Shown piece by piece: positions 1-6,782 of a stretch of 20,697 bases of DNA; position 1 is the first letter of the stretch; each line of letters begins with the position of its first letter. The translations under genes were made by a program, and so were the position numbers. A model generated the notes under the pieces. The model worked only from the letters and a program-made list of their open reading frames with translations. It was not told the DNA's origin and searched no databases. Origin of the DNA: Candidatus Helarchaeota archaeon (GTDB lineage Archaea; Asgardarchaeota; Lokiarchaeia; Helarchaeales; HEL-GB-A); NCBI GenBank assembly GCA_013375405.1, contig JABXJU010000066.1:1-20697 (forward strand). Direction: 5' to 3'.

Positions 1-132
1 GATAAAGCCGAAGTTAACGAGGAACAGTGCATTGGATGCGGTGTTTGTGCGCATTTCTGTCCCGAAAATGCCATCTCTCTGAAAGGAGGGCAACGACGAG
101 TCTTTGTTCCACCACCGCGCTTGAAAACCTAA
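1..132 (+). CDS. 4Fe-4S ferredoxin-domain protein, C-terminal fragment
   Basis: The window opens inside a gene; frame 1 runs 43 codons to TAA at 130-132. The fragment carries one complete cluster motif, [12 protein letters not shown], the classical CxxCxxCxxxCP that binds a [4Fe-4S] cluster, followed by a basic, proline-rich tail (VFVPPPRL). This is the usual C-terminal end of ferredoxin-like proteins and of larger oxidoreductases with a terminal ferredoxin domain; the parent enzyme cannot be told from here. Its role would be electron transfer. A T7 run follows the stop closely. The next gene is convergent. Confidence 0.85.
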   Translation, partial: DKAEVNEEQCIGCGVCAHFCPENAISLKGGQRRVFVPPPRLKT

Positions 133-136
133 ATTA

Positions 137-148
137 TCCCCTTTTTTT
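137..148 (+). terminator. T-tract after the ferredoxin gene
   Basis: CCCC followed by seven T lies 6-16 nt after the TAA stop. Archaeal RNA polymerase terminates at U-tracts, often without a hairpin. The tract overlaps the 3' end of the convergent PIN gene. Confidence 0.4.
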
Positions 149-635
149 ACTTGATATTCTTTTGCAAATCTTTCCATGACCAAGTAATAATAGTTTTTGT
201 TTCAGGTATCTTTTTCAAAATTTCTTTCAAATCCTTGTCTTCTGTCAATAAAATTCCTTTCAAAGCCACTGCAGATGCAGCAATCCAACAATCCATTAAG
301 TCGGTAAGATTTTCATGTCTAATGACAATTGCAATTTTACTCGCGGTAGGGTTAAGTTGCGGGTGTTCGATTTCCACTACTTTTGAAGTTATGATTGTTG
401 GAAGGATTTGGGGATACCGCTTTAATATTGTAACATCTTTTTTATTTCGATACTCTCGATTAAGTTTAAACATCGTTTCTATTAAGCATACTGATGGCAG
501 AAATATTTTAAAACCTGGAATACCATCTTTCCATAGAATTTTAAGTTCATTTTTAAAATTGGGGGTGATTATAATATCTATACCAAAAAGGGGAAGAATA
601 TATGTAGTATCAAGAATCAAATTCTTCTCTGACAT
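147..635 (-). CDS. PIN-domain ribonuclease toxin (VapC-like)
   Basis: A 162-residue protein with the acidic pattern of PIN ribonucleases: D9 in LILDTTYIL, E53 in CLIET, D112/D115 in TDLMDCWIAASA, and D133/D135 in LLTEDKDL. These would form the Mg-binding site that cleaves RNA, typically tRNA or mRNA in VapC toxins. Its ATG directly follows the TAA of the upstream AbrB-type gene (no spacer), a classic antitoxin-toxin order with translational coupling. It is somewhat longer than a typical 130-140 residue VapC. The acidic set appears complete, so activity is plausible. The target RNA cannot be inferred. Confidence 0.85.
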   Translation of the reverse strand: MSEKNLILDTTYILPLFGIDIIITPNFKNELKILWKDGIPGFKIFLPSVCLIETMFKLNREYRNKKDVTILKRYPQILPTIITSKVVEIEHPQLNPTASKIAIVIRHENLTDLMDCWIAASAVALKGILLTEDKDLKEILKKIPETKTIITWSWKDLQKNIK

Positions 636-884
636 TTAATCCCTTTGCTCTTGTAGTTTTCCCTCTTCTTCCAATTCTTTTTCTATGCCTTCAGGGGTAC
701 CCGTGGCTATAACAGGCATTTCAAAGACTTCATCAATAGAATAAATTTTCTTCACTATAATCTCTCCTTCATGTGCTTGAATAAGTACTTTATCACCCGG
801 TTTAAGACCTGCAGCATCACGTATTCCTTTTTTAGGGAGTATTTCTCCTTTTTTACCAATCTTTGTTTCCTGATTTGAAGTCAT
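636..884 (-). CDS. AbrB/SpoVT-type antitoxin
   Basis: An 82-residue protein. Residues 5-46 have the swapped-hairpin AbrB pattern (KIGKKGEILPKKGIRDAAGL, then KPGDKVLIQ and GEIIVKKI), which binds DNA as a dimer. The acidic C-terminal tail (residues 60-82, rich in Glu) would be the toxin-binding segment. It is first in a two-gene operon with the PIN toxin; stop and start codons abut. Such antitoxins normally repress their own promoter, and a 9-bp-arm palindrome lies 37-60 bp upstream. AbrB-type partners (VapB or MazE class) are well known for PIN toxins. Confidence 0.88.
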   Translation of the reverse strand: MTSNQETKIGKKGEILPKKGIRDAAGLKPGDKVLIQAHEGEIIVKKIYSIDEVFEMPVIATGTPEGIEKELEEEGKLQEQRD

Positions 885-920
885 TAATTAATAATTTAGT
901 CTCGGATATTTATTTATTTT

Positions 921-944
921 TCGGAAAAAGTCATTTTTTTCCGA
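921..944 (-). promoter_or_regulatory. Palindromic candidate operator of the toxin-antitoxin operon
   Basis: TCGGAAAAA (921-929) and TTTTTCCGA (936-944) form perfect 9-bp inverted arms around a 6-nt spacer. On the minus strand the palindrome lies just downstream of an AT-rich TATA-like stretch (about 949-958) and upstream of the antitoxin ATG at 884. It would therefore cover the transcription start, as expected for antitoxin autorepression. Binding is inferred. Confidence 0.5.
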
Positions 945-948
945 TGTT

Positions 949-958
949 TATATTTAAT
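949..958 (-). promoter_or_regulatory. TATA-like box for the toxin-antitoxin operon
   Basis: The minus strand reads TTAAATATAA, a good archaeal TATA match immediately upstream of the palindrome at 921-944. Confidence 0.35.
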
Positions 959-1054
959 ATCACAATTATGAATAACTGAAAAAAATATGAGTAAATATGA
1001 AATTGGATAGAGAGATCTTTGGAATGATAAGTGTTTATATTTATAAAGAAACAT

Positions 1055-2185
1055 TCATTCTATGACAAAGATATTCCGCTTTCTGCACATATCTTTGAAG
1101 ATTTTTGGCCACACGCTAGCTTCTACTTCGCCAATGTGTGCTTTTTTCAGTAATAGCATGAAGGTACGGGATTCTCCGATGCCACCGCCAATGCTCAGGG
1201 GGATTTCATTGTTAATAATTCCTTGATGGTAGGGATATTTAAGGAAATCAAGTTGACCGGACATTTCCAGCTGTATTTTTAGAGTTTCGGCGTTCACGCG
1301 AATCCCCATTGAAGACAGCTCGTGCCGCCGCTTTGTGACGGGGTTCCAAACGAGAATATCACCGTTGATTCCATACGTTATTCTACCATCCTCATGTTTG
1401 ATTTCTGTGACCCAATCATCGTAATCTGCGGCTCTCATTTCGTGGGGATACCCATCTTCGAGCGGATACCCTATTCCAATGATGAATATCGCAGGATATT
1501 CCTGTACTATCGCAGTTTCGCGCTGCTTACGGGGCAGATCAGGGTATTTATCAAGTATTTCCTCAGCGTGTATGAAAGTGAGTTTTTCAGGTAAATTTGG
1601 ATATTTATCGGTCTTTAATTGAGGGAAAAGCTTTTGAACATGGGTTTCCGCGCCCTTAATGACCTTCCAAAGCTTCTCAACGACTTCTCTCAGAAAATCC
1701 AGGTTTCGCTGTTCCGCTGTAATGGCTAATTCCCAATCCCATTGGGAGACATAACAAGAGTGGTCGTGATCTAAAAAGTAATCCTTGCGCACGGCACGCA
1801 TATCGGTGTATAAGCCTTCACCTACTTCCATCCCAAATTGCTTTAATGCCATTCTTTTCCATTTTGTTGCTGCTTGGACAACTTGGGCATCAATGGGATT
1901 CTTATCATAATCGTTTGAAATGTGGAACTGAATGGGGGTTCGGGAGCCATCGCGATCCAAGAAGTCATTTATGCCGCTTTCAGCATCCACGATCAGCGGG
2001 CATTCGACCCGTATCAGATTGAGCTCCTTACATAACCCTTCCTCAATATAATTTTTTACTGCAGTAATAGCCACCTGAGTCTCTTTTGGAGTCAATAGAG
2101 AGCTATAATCCTGGGGTAGAGTTTTCTCTAACTCGGCATAATCGCCAATACCTGGTCCAGCCAGGTCTGCTTCCTTATCTGACAT
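1055..2185 (-). CDS. asnA: Aspartate--ammonia ligase (AsnA-type asparagine synthetase)
   Basis: Makes asparagine from aspartate, ammonia and ATP (AMP-forming); the fold is related to class II aminoacyl-tRNA synthetases. The 376 residues align by eye with E. coli AsnA along its length: KWKRMAL and GEGLYTDMRAVR (about 107-133), QWDWE (148-152), RAADYDDW (251-258), NGDILVWNP (274-282), SSMGIRV (291-297) and GGGIGESR (333-340). It is about 45 residues longer than E. coli AsnA (330), mostly as an N-terminal extension and an insertion near 190-200. GTGAGG just upstream of the ATG supports the start. It lies 119 bp downstream of the flavoprotein gene on the same strand, with AT-rich sequence between, so it may have its own promoter. 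This is the ammonia-dependent bacterial-type enzyme, not glutamine-dependent AsnB. Confidence 0.93.
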   Translation of the reverse strand: MSDKEADLAGPGIGDYAELEKTLPQDYSSLLTPKETQVAITAVKNYIEEGLCKELNLIRVECPLIVDAESGINDFLDRDGSRTPIQFHISNDYDKNPIDAQVVQAATKWKRMALKQFGMEVGEGLYTDMRAVRKDYFLDHDHSCYVSQWDWELAITAEQRNLDFLREVVEKLWKVIKGAETHVQKLFPQLKTDKYPNLPEKLTFIHAEEILDKYPDLPRKQRETAIVQEYPAIFIIGIGYPLEDGYPHEMRAADYDDWVTEIKHEDGRITYGINGDILVWNPVTKRRHELSSMGIRVNAETLKIQLEMSGQLDFLKYPYHQGIINNEIPLSIGGGIGESRTFMLLLKKAHIGEVEASVWPKIFKDMCRKRNIFVIE

Positions 2186-2304
2186 TGCCTCACTTCTTTA
2201 AAATTTTTAATAAGAGATTATGTTCAGTTCTAATTGTTTTAAAAAATACAACCTTGATAGTCTTTTAATTTTATAGCTAAAAGTTACGGATTTTATTAAA
2301 AATA

Positions 2305-3270
2305 TTAGGAATGAGCTAATTTTTGGATGATATCTTCAGCCTCTTTCATGATGCGATCGAAAAGCTCCTTGACCGTTGGAATGTCATTTATTAGACCTAC
2401 GCCCTGACCAACGGAGATGACGCCCGCATCAAGAATACCCTCATCGTACATTTGTTTCGCTTTCGTTCCGGCTGCAGCGTTGAAGATCTCGGATTGATCG
2501 CTTTTGGATGCTTCTAATTCAAGTACCTTCTCGGCCGCTTTATTGTTCCAGACTCTATGGGTCGCTTTAACCGATCTCATAACAATTGTTGTGTCATAAA
2601 TCGTCGCGTTGAGGAGCGCTTGCTTTAAATTATCATGGACTGGACATTCTTGCGTGGTTAAAAGGCGTGTGCCCATTATTACCGCCTCTGCACCTAAAGA
2701 TAAAGCGGCAACCAATCCTCTGCCATCGGAAATGCCACCACCTGCGATAACGGGGACCTTCAAGGCATCAACCGTTGCAGGAGTCAGCACTAACGTTCCA
2801 ATGTCAAATCTCCCTGTTGCCCCCCCGTTTTCCCACCCGACGACCGTAACTATATTAGCCCCAAGCTTCTCAGCTTTCTTGGCGTACCGCACACCCGCGC
2901 ATTTATGAATCCAAGTTACATTATTTTCTTTGAAGATGGGAATATATTTTTCTGGTGCAGAATGCCCGGACGTTTCAATTATGGGTACGCCTTCATCCAT
3001 CATAACTTTAATATGGTCGATTTGTTTCACGGGCATGAGCATGGGAAAGAGATTGACATTTACCGCGAATGGTTTGTCAGTTAAACCCTTGAGTGCCTGG
3101 ATTGCCTCTCTTAATACTTCAGGCTTCCTATAAATTGCTGAAGCAAGGATTCCGAGGCCTCCTGCATTTGAACAGGCAGCCGCAAATTCAGGCGTGGTGA
3201 TACTCATCATCGTCCCGCCTAAAAGCGGATACTTGATGTTTAACATTTCAGTTATTTTTGTTTTAATCAT
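2305..3270 (-). CDS. Nitronate monooxygenase / FabK-like NAD(P)H flavin oxidoreductase
   Basis: A 321-residue FMN-dependent TIM-barrel protein of the nitronate monooxygenase (2-nitropropane dioxygenase) / FabK family. Visible family features are an N-terminal YPLLGGTMM (FMN and substrate loop), SNAGGLGILAS (about 34-44), PFAVNV (about 67-72), the segment VVGWENGGATGR, and the FMN phosphate loop VIAGGGISDGRGLVAALSLG followed by EAVIMGTRLL. Characterised nitronate monooxygenases and FabK have GGH at the position where this protein reads GGA, so the usual catalytic histidine appears absent. The reaction is therefore uncertain. No clear ribosome site precedes the ATG, and the TATA-like repeats at 3307-3350 suggest a short leader. 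Confidence 0.85.
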   Translation of the reverse strand: MIKTKITEMLNIKYPLLGGTMMSITTPEFAAACSNAGGLGILASAIYRKPEVLREAIQALKGLTDKPFAVNVNLFPMLMPVKQIDHIKVMMDEGVPIIETSGHSAPEKYIPIFKENNVTWIHKCAGVRYAKKAEKLGANIVTVVGWENGGATGRFDIGTLVLTPATVDALKVPVIAGGGISDGRGLVAALSLGAEAVIMGTRLLTTQECPVHDNLKQALLNATIYDTTIVMRSVKATHRVWNNKAAEKVLELEASKSDQSEIFNAAAGTKAKQMYDEGILDAGVISVGQGVGLINDIPTVKELFDRIMKEAEDIIQKLAHS

Positions 3271-3306
3271 TTCAATACACCGTTTATTCCTTGTACATTA
3301 GAATTT

Positions 3307-3350
3307 ATAACTTTTTTATAACTTTTTTATAACTTTTTTATAACTTTTTT
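3307..3350 (-). repeat. Four tandem 11-bp repeats that read as stacked TATA boxes
   Basis: Four perfect head-to-tail copies of ATAACTTTTTT occupy 44 bp. On the minus strand each reads AAAAAAGTTAT, so every junction creates TTATAAAAAA, an archaeal TATA-like element. The array starts 37 bp upstream of the flavoprotein ATG. The 11-bp period is close to one helical turn, so all copies face the same side of the DNA. Slippage of an AT-rich repeat is the simplest origin. Confidence 0.75.
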
Positions 3351-3440
3351 TCCTTTCAATTTTAAGAGGATGGAGTGAATAAAAAAAAGAGGTGGAATTG
3401 GGGGGAATTGTACTGGATCTAGGTTGTCTAGGGGTCCGAA

Positions 3441-3572
3441 TCATGGCCAGGGCCAGGGGATCCAGGGATCGGCGGCTCCGGTGCTTAAGACTGAGAGACC
3501 TACGACAATACCCATCAAAACCAATGCTAATGTTAATATTTTACTATCGGAAAGCAATTCGATTTTATTCAT
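3441..3572 (-). CDS. Small single-helix membrane peptide, 43 residues
   Basis: A short ORF with its own expression signals. The ATG at 3572-3570 is preceded, after 5 nt, by GGGGTG (3578-3583) and by a TATATA box at 3613-3618. The peptide begins MNKIELLSDS, then has a hydrophobic helix at about residues 11-30 (KILTLALVLMGIVVGLSVLS) and ends TGAADPWIPWPWP, a Trp/Pro-rich tail. It could be a tail-exposed membrane peptide or a short secreted peptide. It lies downstream of the aldehyde oxidoreductase gene, separated by 192 bp. I do not recognise a family. The combination of promoter, ribosome site and clean hydrophobic segment argues for a real gene. Confidence 0.5.
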   Translation of the reverse strand: MNKIELLSDSKILTLALVLMGIVVGLSVLSTGAADPWIPWPWP

Positions 3573-3612
3573 AATAACACCCCAAGTGGTTATCGATTTT
3601 ATCAAATGCGCA

Positions 3613-3618
3613 TATATA
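3613..3618 (-). promoter_or_regulatory. TATA box for the small membrane peptide
   Basis: TATATA within a minus-strand CTTATATATG context, about 44 bp upstream of the ATG at 3572. This predicts a transcript start near 3590 and a leader long enough for the GGGGTG ribosome site. Confidence 0.4.
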
Positions 3619-3764
3619 AGCTCCCCGGAAATGAAGAAAAATGCGCAAGAAAATCGAATCGTGTAGGAAAGTAGGGGAAAAGGAGGTAGACTGTTTCAGG
3701 ATTGAGGAAAATGATGCGCAAATGTTGATTTTTAAAGGGGGTCAAGAGTTTTTAAGAATAGGGA

Positions 3765-5663
3765 TTAAGGCCACAGGTCATTCGCAACTTTTTCCAGCCC
3801 GAGTTCTACAAGTTTTTCTTTATTTGGCTTAGCTGTTTCAAAATCCCAGTTTCTCAATTTGAAGTATTCACGCAGCATCGATTTGAGATAAACAACATGG
3901 CCATGGGATCCACCTTCTTTTAAGGGTTCTTTGAGCAAACGGTGGGGAAGGGTATAATCTTCCATCGTAGCGCCATGTTTGATATTGAAGGCCTGAATTA
4001 AATTGGAGATTCGTTCGCCAGTTTTGAGAAAGATCTCCCGATAGGACATTTTCCAGCCAGTAATTAATGTAAGAAGAGCTGATAAATAACGATGGCTTAT
4101 TAAAACGCCGTAGGCAATAAACCACGTACACATACAACTGCTATCCATCATCATGTTTCGATCTTGGATGGTAATGAGAGGACGGGGTTTACCGAGAGGG
4201 GAGAGGCGATCTAAGGTATGGATGGTGGGTTTAGCAACAAAGTCAAGATCTGGTGCGGGCACTGATGAGATCCCTGAAAAAATACTCTCTACAGCTGAAG
4301 AATGCCGTCCGCCATAGGGAGTGGTTGCATAATGCAGTCCTAGCATTTGATTAGCGCGTGGTTCATGCATAGCGACTTCTAAACCTTTAACAGCAACTAC
4401 AAAATTTTCGGAACCTTTTATGTTTTTAGAGGCTTTCGTTGTTCCTTGGGCTAAAAGCTTACCTATACCCTCCTTCTTCGCTATTAGATTAACACATGCT
4501 ATAATCGCATCAGCATCGCCCCATTTGAGGTCAATCCCGCCTAAATCAGCTTTAGAGATTAATCCTTTCTCATAACACTCCATTGCAAAGGCTATAGTGC
4601 TCCCGGTGGATATGGTATCCATCCCGAAGCGATTACATAAATCATTTGCTTTAGCGATTGCATAGATATTATCGTTCATACACAAAGTGCCTAAAGCGCA
4701 GAGAGTTTCTAATTCGGGCCCAGAAGTAGGATTCTCAGGTAATTTGTATTTCCCTTTATCAATCCTTACACTCCGCTTGCATGAAATAGTGCACCCAAGA
4801 CAGGCGTGATCCTTAACAAGGATTGTCTTGTACATTCCATGTCCAGTAATCTTCTCTGCCCCATCAAAATTGGATTTCATCCAGTTCTTAACTGGTAGCT
4901 CGCCAAAAATGGTTTCTATAACAAGGGTCCCAGGGGTGCCATAGAGTCTTAAGAATTGAAAAAGGGGATCTTTCAGAACTTTTTTGTTGTATCGGGTGGC
5001 GACTTCTTTAAATTTTGCTTTATGGGCGATGGGAATCTGTTTTTTTCCAAAACAGGCAATGCCTTTAAAGTTCTTAGACCCGAGGACAGCTCCAGCTCCT
5101 GATCGGGCAGCAGCTCGGCCGCGATCACACATTATGGCTGCAAAATTTACGAGATTCTCACCGGCGGGGCCGATACAGGCGACTCTAATCCGTTCATTTT
5201 GTAATTCTTCTCTGATTAAATCTTCAGTTTTGTATGTATCCTCCCCCCAGAGATGTTGGGCGTCCCGTAATTCGCCTTTATCTTCAGACACCCAAAGATA
5301 TAGGGGACTTTTGGCTTTTCCGCGGATTACTACTCCATCAAACCCAGCTCTTTTCAGCATAGGGCCAAAAAATCCGCCCGCGTTTGCAGCACCAAATAAT
5401 CCCGTTTGTGAAGAGAGTGTTGCCACCTCGAAGCGAGCAGAAGCAGGAGCACTCACCCCCGTATATGGACCAGTCATGAAAATTACTTCATTTTTTCCAT
5501 CAAGGGGATCTAAATTCTTAGGTAACTCATCATAAAGAATTCTTGCAGCGAGCCCGCGCCCTCCAATATATTTTCTATAAGTTTCTTCGGGGATGGTTTC
5601 ATTTGCCACGGTCTCAGCATTTAGATCTACCCTGAGAATTTTACCATTATAGCCAAAAAGCAT
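3765..5663 (-). CDS. Tungsten aldehyde:ferredoxin oxidoreductase (AOR family)
   Basis: Oxidises aldehydes to carboxylic acids, passing electrons to ferredoxin through a W-bis-pterin centre and one [4Fe-4S] cluster; cytoplasmic and anaerobic. The 632 residues show the whole family plan: N-terminal GYNGKILRVDL, IGGRGLAARILYDEL, GLFGAANAGGFFGPMLK (about 88-104), RAAARSGAGAVLGSKNFKGI (about 183-202), cluster ligands C288, C291 and C295 in CLGCTISC, and C512 in DSSCMC as the likely fourth ligand. Length and ligand spacing match the Pyrococcus furiosus AOR type. Which aldehyde is used cannot be told. GGAGG lies 7 nt before the ATG. A 60-codon gene sits 3 nt upstream, forming an operon. No dedicated ferredoxin gene is in the operon. 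Confidence 0.95.
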   Translation of the reverse strand: MLFGYNGKILRVDLNAETVANETIPEETYRKYIGGRGLAARILYDELPKNLDPLDGKNEVIFMTGPYTGVSAPASARFEVATLSSQTGLFGAANAGGFFGPMLKRAGFDGVVIRGKAKSPLYLWVSEDKGELRDAQHLWGEDTYKTEDLIREELQNERIRVACIGPAGENLVNFAAIMCDRGRAAARSGAGAVLGSKNFKGIACFGKKQIPIAHKAKFKEVATRYNKKVLKDPLFQFLRLYGTPGTLVIETIFGELPVKNWMKSNFDGAEKITGHGMYKTILVKDHACLGCTISCKRSVRIDKGKYKLPENPTSGPELETLCALGTLCMNDNIYAIAKANDLCNRFGMDTISTGSTIAFAMECYEKGLISKADLGGIDLKWGDADAIIACVNLIAKKEGIGKLLAQGTTKASKNIKGSENFVVAVKGLEVAMHEPRANQMLGLHYATTPYGGRHSSAVESIFSGISSVPAPDLDFVAKPTIHTLDRLSPLGKPRPLITIQDRNMMMDSSCMCTWFIAYGVLISHRYLSALLTLITGWKMSYREIFLKTGERISNLIQAFNIKHGATMEDYTLPHRLLKEPLKEGGSHGHVVYLKSMLREYFKLRNWDFETAKPNKEKLVELGLEKVANDLWP

Positions 5664-5666
5664 AGG

Positions 5667-5849
5667 TTAGCCTCCTGTAAGCATAAATCCTCCCCCTAAT
5701 AATCGCGTTACTCTATTTAATTTCGAGTTGCGTATAATGAAGGTCATAAATTTACGATTTAAGCGGGAATTCATGAGGGGTTCAAGAATTTCAAAAATTT
5801 GGGTCATCAATCGCATTGTACGCGGGAGTTTCTTCTCATAAACAGCCAT
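5667..5849 (-). CDS. Small basic protein in the aldehyde oxidoreductase operon
   Basis: A 60-residue ORF with GAGGT about 8 nt before its ATG, ending 3 nt before the aldehyde oxidoreductase start, so the two are surely co-transcribed if it is translated. The protein is basic and mostly helical in character (MTQIFEILEPLMNSRLNRKF, then VTRLLGGGFM). It ends LTGG; those last codons also supply the GGAGG ribosome site of the next gene. A terminal Gly-Gly recalls MoaD/ThiS sulfur carriers, but no beta-grasp pattern is visible and the length is short, so that reading is weak. I do not recognise a family. Possible roles are an accessory or maturation partner of the tungsten enzyme. Confidence 0.6.
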   Translation of the reverse strand: MAVYEKKLPRTMRLMTQIFEILEPLMNSRLNRKFMTFIIRNSKLNRVTRLLGGGFMLTGG

Positions 5850-5918
5850 AAAACAACCTCTACAGACTTTTCTGAGTTATCGTAATTTAAATCATTCTAA
5901 TGAAAATAGGTAGAATTT

Positions 5919-6191
5919 CTATTTAGAAATTTTATTTTCACGTAAGGCTTTCCCTAAGGTGTTTATCCATTTACCGGCGAGATCTACCATGAGACCATCA
6001 ATCGCATCGCTCATGGGACTCTCGATGGCCTTTAATTGTTGCAATATGTTCCATAGAGTGATACGAGCATTTTTCTTTCGCAGGTCTAAACGTTGTAACC
6101 GCTTTTTTACAGGCGCAATCGCGGCTTGAAGCCTCTGATCGTCCGCAATTAGACTAAAAAACGTGGTTAAAATTGTTCGTGAACTTTGCAA
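5919..6191 (-). CDS. Unknown 90-residue basic helical protein
   Basis: An ORF with a TTG start; a TAG lies five codons upstream in frame, so no earlier ATG is possible. The protein is predicted mainly helical, with a basic stretch (VKKRLQRLDLRKKNARI, about 28-44) and an amphipathic C-terminal helix (DGLMVDLAGKWINTLGKALRENK). The nearest ATG upstream (6210) is in another frame and closes quickly, which could hint at a lost or shifted 5' end. It lies 70 bp upstream of the AOR pair on the same strand and is divergent from the Roadblock gene. The family is not recognised. Confidence 0.5.
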   Translation of the reverse strand: MQSSRTILTTFFSLIADDQRLQAAIAPVKKRLQRLDLRKKNARITLWNILQQLKAIESPMSDAIDGLMVDLAGKWINTLGKALRENKISK

Positions 6192-6263
6192 TATCGATTT
6201 CTACTTCCATTTGGTTTCTGAAAGTTTTTAAGCAATTTATGGAATTTTGTATTTAAAAAAGAA

Positions 6264-6272
6264 CTTAAATAT
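6264..6272 (+). promoter_or_regulatory. TATA box for the Roadblock gene
   Basis: CTTAAATAT is centred about 34 bp upstream of the ATG at 6302. This predicts a leader of only a few nucleotides, consistent with no clear ribosome site in front of the gene. Confidence 0.45.
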
Positions 6273-6301
6273 TTTCGTATTTCAAGGGATGGATCACATC
6301 A

Positions 6302-6733
6302 ATGGAACAACAGCTATCGATAATTTTGAAGAAGGTTTCCAAAAGAGTCGAGTTAGTCGTGGTGGTCGATAAAAACGGATTACCTATCATGTCCTTGGAT
6401 ACTCAAACAAAGAAAAATATCGATCCATCCAGAGAAACGGTGGTCGCGGGGATTGGTGCTGCAGTTTTATCGTTAGCGGAATCAACCTCTTCCGTCGTTG
6501 ATCAAGGTGCTTTAAAAGAATTAATTATCAAAAATGAGAATGGAACAATTATCTTATTAGATGCTGGGAAGAGTGCGATATTAATAGGAATCCTCCCCCC
6601 TAAGGCTGGGATTGACAATGCATTGATCTCTTTAAAGATAGCTGCCAATAGTATTGCAAAATTGCAAATAATCCCAAGTCGAGGGTTTCCAAAACCAGAG
6701 GTTTCCGATATTTTCGTTCCAGATATTGATTAA
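6302..6733 (+). CDS. Roadblock/LC7-domain protein
   Basis: A 143-residue protein made of a single Roadblock/LC7 fold: an N-terminal amphipathic helix (QQLSIILKKVSKRVE), a first strand with the family phrase VVVVDKNGLPIMSLD (about 18-32), a long central helix (VVAGIGAAVLSLAESTSSVV), strands KELIIKNENGTIILLDAG and AILIGILPP, and a C-terminal helix (DNALISLKIAANSIAKL). Such proteins form dimers that bind or regulate small GTPases (MglB in bacteria, Ragulator and dynein light chains in eukaryotes) and are notably abundant in Asgard archaea. No GTPase gene is adjacent here. The gene stands alone between a divergent and a convergent neighbour. Confidence 0.88.
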   Translation: MEQQLSIILKKVSKRVELVVVVDKNGLPIMSLDTQTKKNIDPSRETVVAGIGAAVLSLAESTSSVVDQGALKELIIKNENGTIILLDAGKSAILIGILPPKAGIDNALISLKIAANSIAKLQIIPSRGFPKPEVSDIFVPDID

Positions 6734-6758
6734 CATTAGAAATTTTAAAAATAGAAAA

Positions 6759-6782
6759 AAAAGAGATTAAAAATTCTCTTTT
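6759..6782. terminator. Bidirectional hairpin terminator
   Basis: AAAAGAGA (6759-6766) and TCTCTTTT (6775-6782) form an 8-bp stem with an 8-nt loop between the convergent Roadblock and epimerase genes. A T-run completes it on the plus strand (TTTT) and on the minus strand (eight T). The stem overlaps the last codons of the epimerase. Confidence 0.55.

Noticed and set aside
151..639. Long plus-strand ORF exactly opposite the PIN toxin
   Set aside because: It mirrors the toxin gene and lacks a ribosome site; the minus-strand protein has a complete acidic PIN pattern.
3641..3832. 63-codon plus-strand ORF overlapping the 3' end of the AOR gene
   Set aside because: No ribosome site before its ATG, overlaps 68 bp of AOR coding sequence, no recognisable domain. 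The GGAGGT at about 3680 lies inside it and has no start codon after it.
4984..5535. 183-codon plus-strand ORF inside the aldehyde oxidoreductase
   Set aside because: Antisense shadow of a strongly conserved gene; the translation is Ser/Pro/Arg-rich and lacks domain features.
5844..5849. Reading the Gly-Gly-ending AOR-linked protein as a MoaD/ThiS sulfur carrier
   Set aside because: Only 60 residues with no beta-grasp pattern; the Gly-Gly codons are forced by the ribosome site.
6283..6301. GGATCACATCA before the Roadblock ATG, resembling the 3' end of 16S rRNA
   Set aside because: Chance similarity; no other rRNA sequence is present.
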